From: Chromobacteriaceae bacterium
Lineage (GTDB): Bacteria > Pseudomonadota > Gammaproteobacteria > Burkholderiales > Aquaspirillaceae
Assembly: GCA_030151505.1 (NCBI GenBank)
Contig: JASLDQ010000201.1
Span: 1-16,190 of the forward strand
Direction: 5' to 3'
Length of the DNA stretch: 16,190 nt
This document shows positions 13,292 to 16,190 of the stretch, in pieces. Both the position numbers and the translations under genes were made by a program. The notes under the pieces were generated by a model. It was not told the origin of the DNA. It worked only from the letters and a program-made list of their open reading frames with translations, and did not search any database. Every line of letters begins with the position of its first letter. Position 1 is the first letter of the stretch.

Positions 13292-13630
13292 ATGGAATTG
13301 ACCCCGCAACTGGTCCGTGAGGCCCGCCCCGACAGTCGCGACCGCAAGCTGTTCGACGGCGGCGGCCTTTACCTGCTGATCAAGCCCAACGGTGCCAAGT
13401 ACTGGCGGCTCAAATACCGTTTTGCCGGCAAGGAAAAAGTGCTGGCGCTCGGGGTTTATCCCAAGGTCGATCTCGACACTGCCCGCGTCGGGGCGCAGGG
13501 CGCCCGCCGCCTGCTGGCGGACGGATTCGATCCGTCACAGCAGAAACAGCAGGCTCGCCAGGCGTCACAGCGCCAGAGCGTATCCCCTTCCTTGCCCGCA
13601 TCCATCGCCACTGCCCAGAAAGCCAACCCG
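13292..13630 (+). pseudogene. Tyrosine integrase remnant (N-terminal arm-binding domain), fused in frame to alaA
   Basis: About 90 residues match the N-terminal arm DNA-binding domain (DUF4102) of P4-type tyrosine recombinases: LVREARPDSRDRKLFDGGG, LYLLIKPNGAKYWRLKYRFA, GKEKVLALGVYPKVDLDTAR and ARRLLADGFDPSQQKQQARQ. Full integrases have about 400 residues with a core-binding and a catalytic domain (Arg, His, Tyr). Both are missing. The recognisable part stops near residue 95 (about 13576), followed by about 19 low-complexity residues. The frame then continues without a stop into alaA at 13631. The fragment still has its 5' control region, but no Shine-Dalgarno sequence precedes ATG 13292. It could be an inert scar or could give a 527-residue fusion protein. 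Confidence 0.85.
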
Positions 13631-14875
13631 ATGAACCCGATCCAGAAGTCCAAGAAGCTCGACAACGTCTGCTACGACATCCGCGGCCCGGTGCTCGACC
13701 GCGCCAAGCAGATGGAAGAAGACGGCCAGCGCATCATCAAGCTCAACATCGGCAATCCTGCGCCGTTCGGTTTTCTCGCGCCGGAAGAGATCATGCAGGA
13801 CATGATCCTCAACCTGCCGCAGGCGTCGGGCTACTCGGACTCGAAGGGGTTGTTTGCCGCGCGCAAGGCGATCATGCACTACACCCAGGAAAAGAAGATT
13901 CCGGGCGTGACGGTGGAGGACATCTACATCGGCAACGGCGTGTCCGAGCTGATCGTGATGGCGATGCAGGCCCTGCTGGATGCCGGGGACGAAGTGCTGG
14001 TGCCGGCGCCGGACTATCCCTTGTGGACCGCCGCGGTCAGTCTCGCCGGCGGCACCGCCACGCACTATGTGTGCGACGAACAACAGAACTGGTACCCGGA
14101 CGTCGCCGACATCCGCGCCAAGATCACGCCCAACACCCGCGCCATCGTCATCATCAACCCGAACAATCCGACCGGCGCGGTCTACCCGGATGCGGTGTTG
14201 CAGGAAATCGTCAAGGTCGCGCGCGAGTTCGGCCTGATCATCTACGCCGACGAAATCTACGACAAGGTGCTGTACGACGGCGTGACCCACACCTCCATCG
14301 CATCGATGGCGCCCGACCTGCTGGTCATCACCATGAACGGCCTGTCCAAGAACTATCGCGCCGCTGGCTACCGCGCCGGCTGGATGGTGGTGTCGGGCGA
14401 CAAGATGCGCGGCAAGAGCTATATCGAGGGGCTGAACATGCTGGCGTCGATGCGCCTGTGCGCCAACGTGCCGGCGCAGTACGCGATCCAGACCGCGCTG
14501 GGCGGCTACCAGTCGATCAACGACCTGGTCGGCCCCGGCGGGCGCCTGACCCGCCAGCGCGATCTGGCCTGGAGAATGCTCAACGAAATTCCCGGCGTCA
14601 GCTGCGTCAAGCCGGACGGCGCGCTGTACATGTTCCCGCGGCTGGACCCGGCGGTATACCCGATCAAGGACGACCAGCAGTTCATTCTGGAACTCCTGAC
14701 GGAACAGCGCGTGCTGCTGGTGCAGGGCAGCGGGTTCAACTGGATTGCGCCGGACCACTTCCGCGTGGTATTTCTTCCCAACATGGATGATCTGGAGGAG
14801 GCGCTTAACCGCGTCGCGCGCTTCCTCGAAGGCTATCGCCGCCGTCACGGGACGGGGGAGTTCGCTCCGCGGTAA
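13631..14875 (+). CDS. alaA: Alanine-synthesising aminotransferase AlaA
   Basis: AlaA is a class I PLP aminotransferase that makes L-alanine from pyruvate and glutamate. From ATG 13631 the product has 414 residues (E. coli 405) and begins MNPIQKSKKLDNVCYDIRGP, matching MSPIEKSSKLENVCYDIRGP of E. coli, so this is the native start. Motifs are KLNIGNPAPFGF, YIGNGVSELI, PAPDYPLWTAAVS, NPNNPTG (176-182), YADEIYD and the PLP lysine Lys240 in NGLSKNYRAAGYR. Only a weak AGAAAG precedes the ATG, because an integrase fragment directly abuts upstream in the same frame. hom follows after 151 bases. Expression may depend on the integrase promoter at 13228-13256, either by internal initiation at 13631 or as a fusion from 13292. 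Confidence 0.96.
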   Translation: MNPIQKSKKLDNVCYDIRGPVLDRAKQMEEDGQRIIKLNIGNPAPFGFLAPEEIMQDMILNLPQASGYSDSKGLFAARKAIMHYTQEKKIPGVTVEDIYIGNGVSELIVMAMQALLDAGDEVLVPAPDYPLWTAAVSLAGGTATHYVCDEQQNWYPDVADIRAKITPNTRAIVIINPNNPTGAVYPDAVLQEIVKVAREFGLIIYADEIYDKVLYDGVTHTSIASMAPDLLVITMNGLSKNYRAAGYRAGWMVVSGDKMRGKSYIEGLNMLASMRLCANVPAQYAIQTALGGYQSINDLVGPGGRLTRQRDLAWRMLNEIPGVSCVKPDGALYMFPRLDPAVYPIKDDQQFILELLTEQRVLLVQGSGFNWIAPDHFRVVFLPNMDDLEEALNRVARFLEGYRRRHGTGEFAPR

Positions 14876-14955
14876 GCCTGCGTGCCGCACGCGCCGACCC
14901 GGCGCTTGTCTGGTGCGGTGCTCTGCTCACAAGGTTGGATAAGCAAATTCAAAGC

Positions 14956-14989
14956 GGGAGGCGCGTCATCAGATGCGCCTCCCTGTTTT
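14956..14989 (+). terminator. Hairpin between alaA and hom (terminator or attenuator)
   Basis: GGGAGGCGC (14956-14964) pairs with GCGCCTCCC (14975-14983) around a 10-base loop, followed by TGTTTT. It is 37 bases before the hom ATG. No convincing promoter lies between it and hom, so it may act as an attenuator of readthrough from alaA rather than a full stop. Confidence 0.75.
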
Positions 14990-15026
14990 CGCGTCTTATG
15001 AACTGTAAATTGAACTGGAGAAGGCA

Positions 15027-16190
15027 ATGAAGCCGATCAATGTTGGCATCATGGGAGTGGGGACAGTCGGTGGCGGTACCGCCACCGTATTGAAGCGCAA
15101 CGCCGAGGAAATCAGCCGCCGCGCCGGCCGCGCCATCGTGCTGAAGATGGCCGCCAACCTGGACGTCGCCAAGGCCCGTGAAATCGTCGGCGACGACGTG
15201 GACGTGGTGGCCGACGCCAAGCTGGTCGCGACCAACCCCGACATCGACATCGTGGTCGAGCTGATCGGCGGCACCGGCATTGCCAAGGAACTGGTGCTGC
15301 TGGCGATCGACAACGGCAAGCACGTCGTCACCGCCAACAAAAAACTCCTCGCCGAGCACGGCAACGAAATCTTCGCCCGCGCGCAGGAGAAGGGCGTGAT
15401 CGTCGCCTTCGAAGCGGCCGTGGCCGGCGGCATTCCCATCATCAAGGCACTGCGCGAGGGTCTGACCGCCAACCGGATCGAGTGGATCGCCGGCATCATC
15501 AACGGCACCTCCAATTTCATCCTGTCCGAAATGCGCGACAAGGGCGCGGCCTTCGCCGACGTGCTGGCCGAAGCCCAGCGCCTGGGCTACGCTGAAGCCG
15601 ATCCGACCTTCGACATCGAAGGGCAGGACGCCGCGCACAAACTGACCATCATGTCGGCCATCGCCTTCGGCATCCCGATGCAGTTCGACAAGGCCTACCT
15701 CGAAGGCATCAGCAAGCTCGATGCCCGCGACATCAAGTACGCCGAGGAACTGGGCTACCGCATCAAGCTCCTGGGCATCACCCGCCGCGCCGCCAACGGC
15801 GTGGAGCTGCGCGTACATCCGACCCTGATTCCGGCCAAGCGCCTGATCGCCAACGTCGACGGCGTGATGAACGCCGTGCTGGTCAAGGGCGATGCCGTCG
15901 GCGCGACCCTGTACTACGGCGCCGGCGCCGGCAGCCTGCCGACCGCTTCCGCCGTAGTGGCCGATCTGGTCGACGTCACCCGTCTGGCCACCTCCGACCC
16001 GGAACACCGCGTGCCGCATCTCGCATTCCAGCCGGACCAACTGGTCGACCTGCCCATCCTGCCGATCGACGAAGTCGAATCGAGCTACTACCTGCGCGTG
16101 ACCGTGGCCGACAAGCCGTGCGTGCTGGCCGACATCACCCGCCTCCTGGCCGACCACTCGATCTCGATCGAGGCGCTGATCCAGAAGGGG
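15027..16190 (+). CDS. hom: Homoserine dehydrogenase (3' end beyond window)
   Basis: Hom reduces aspartate semialdehyde to homoserine, the branch point to threonine and methionine. The 388 visible residues are open to the window end, and the usual monofunctional enzyme has about 435. Present are the NAD(P)-binding GIMGVGTVGGGT (7-18), HVVTANKKLL (99-108), AAVAGGIPII (130-139), GIINGTSNFIL (156-166), the catalytic-region ADPTFDIEGQDAAHKL (191-206) and GAGAGSLPTASAVVAD (298-313). From about 355 an ACT domain begins (YYLRVTVADKPCVLADI), expected for feedback control by threonine. ATG 15027 follows GGAGAAGG. In related bacteria alaA-hom-thrC is a common order, so thrC may follow outside the window. 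No aspartokinase domain is fused. Confidence 0.97.
   Translation, partial: MKPINVGIMGVGTVGGGTATVLKRNAEEISRRAGRAIVLKMAANLDVAKAREIVGDDVDVVADAKLVATNPDIDIVVELIGGTGIAKELVLLAIDNGKHVVTANKKLLAEHGNEIFARAQEKGVIVAFEAAVAGGIPIIKALREGLTANRIEWIAGIINGTSNFILSEMRDKGAAFADVLAEAQRLGYAEADPTFDIEGQDAAHKLTIMSAIAFGIPMQFDKAYLEGISKLDARDIKYAEELGYRIKLLGITRRAANGVELRVHPTLIPAKRLIANVDGVMNAVLVKGDAVGATLYYGAGAGSLPTASAVVADLVDVTRLATSDPEHRVPHLAFQPDQLVDLPILPIDEVESSYYLRVTVADKPCVLADITRLLADHSISIEALIQKG

Noticed and set aside
13565..14890. 441-codon open frame on the minus strand opposite alaA
   Set aside because: It has the same cause. It is a His/Arg/Val-rich translation without motifs, and alaA on the other strand is certain.
14949..16157. 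402-codon open frame on the minus strand opposite hom
   Set aside because: It is a shadow of hom, whose motifs are complete on the plus strand.
1..16190. CRISPR array, insertion sequence or Neisseria uptake sequence
   Set aside because: No regularly spaced repeats, no transposase and no GCCGTCTGAA-type uptake sequence were seen on reading both strands.

Overview
This is a GC-rich, densely coded bacterial chromosome segment. Protein families and gene neighbours suggest a motile betaproteobacterium, most likely of the Neisseriales/Chromobacteriaceae type. The pointers are a RelA-type stringent factor next to rplM-rpsI, ErpA, an alaA-hom pair, CheR with an Aer/CetAB-like receptor, and PurT. The lineage is inferred from recognised protein sequences, not computed. 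Nearly all genes are housekeeping. Signs of transfer are limited to one integrase remnant.

Layout: (1) 1-1085: the 3' end of relA, then a 474-base gap. The gap holds a complete small transcription unit (promoter, C/U-rich body, intrinsic terminator) that looks like an unannotated small RNA, followed by the rplM promoter. (2) 1086-3144: rplM-rpsI with a perfect terminator, then argC behind a perfect 48-base tandem duplication. (3) 3145-3732: erpA, with a good sigma70 promoter set among three inverted repeats. (4) 3825-6001: cheR and dadA. (5) 6050-8103, minus strand: a two-gene energy-taxis receptor, with an Aer-like PAS protein translationally coupled to a membrane chemoreceptor. The chemoreceptor ends in a chemoreceptor zinc-binding (CZB)-like domain that has lost two of its four zinc ligands. 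(6) 8292-10966: purT, a group II truncated haemoglobin with a small membrane protein, and an unrecognised exported protein. (7) 10982-12635: a PaaI-type thioesterase and folB on the minus strand, with plsY divergent from folB. (8) 12711-13073, minus strand: a Mth938/DUF498 protein. (9) 13198-16190: the promoter and arm-binding domain of a phage-type integrase joined in frame to alaA, then hom, which runs off the window.

How the genes connect: RelA, the ribosomal proteins and the candidate small RNA sit together at a growth-control locus. CheR methylates chemoreceptors such as the one encoded about 1.3 kb downstream. PAS-type energy taxis would report redox state, to which DadA contributes electrons. 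AlaA, Hom and ArgC are amino-acid biosynthesis genes.

The observations most worth following up are the candidate small RNA at 787-895, the integrase-alaA fusion with a captured integrase promoter, and the split energy-taxis receptor with a degenerate CZB domain.
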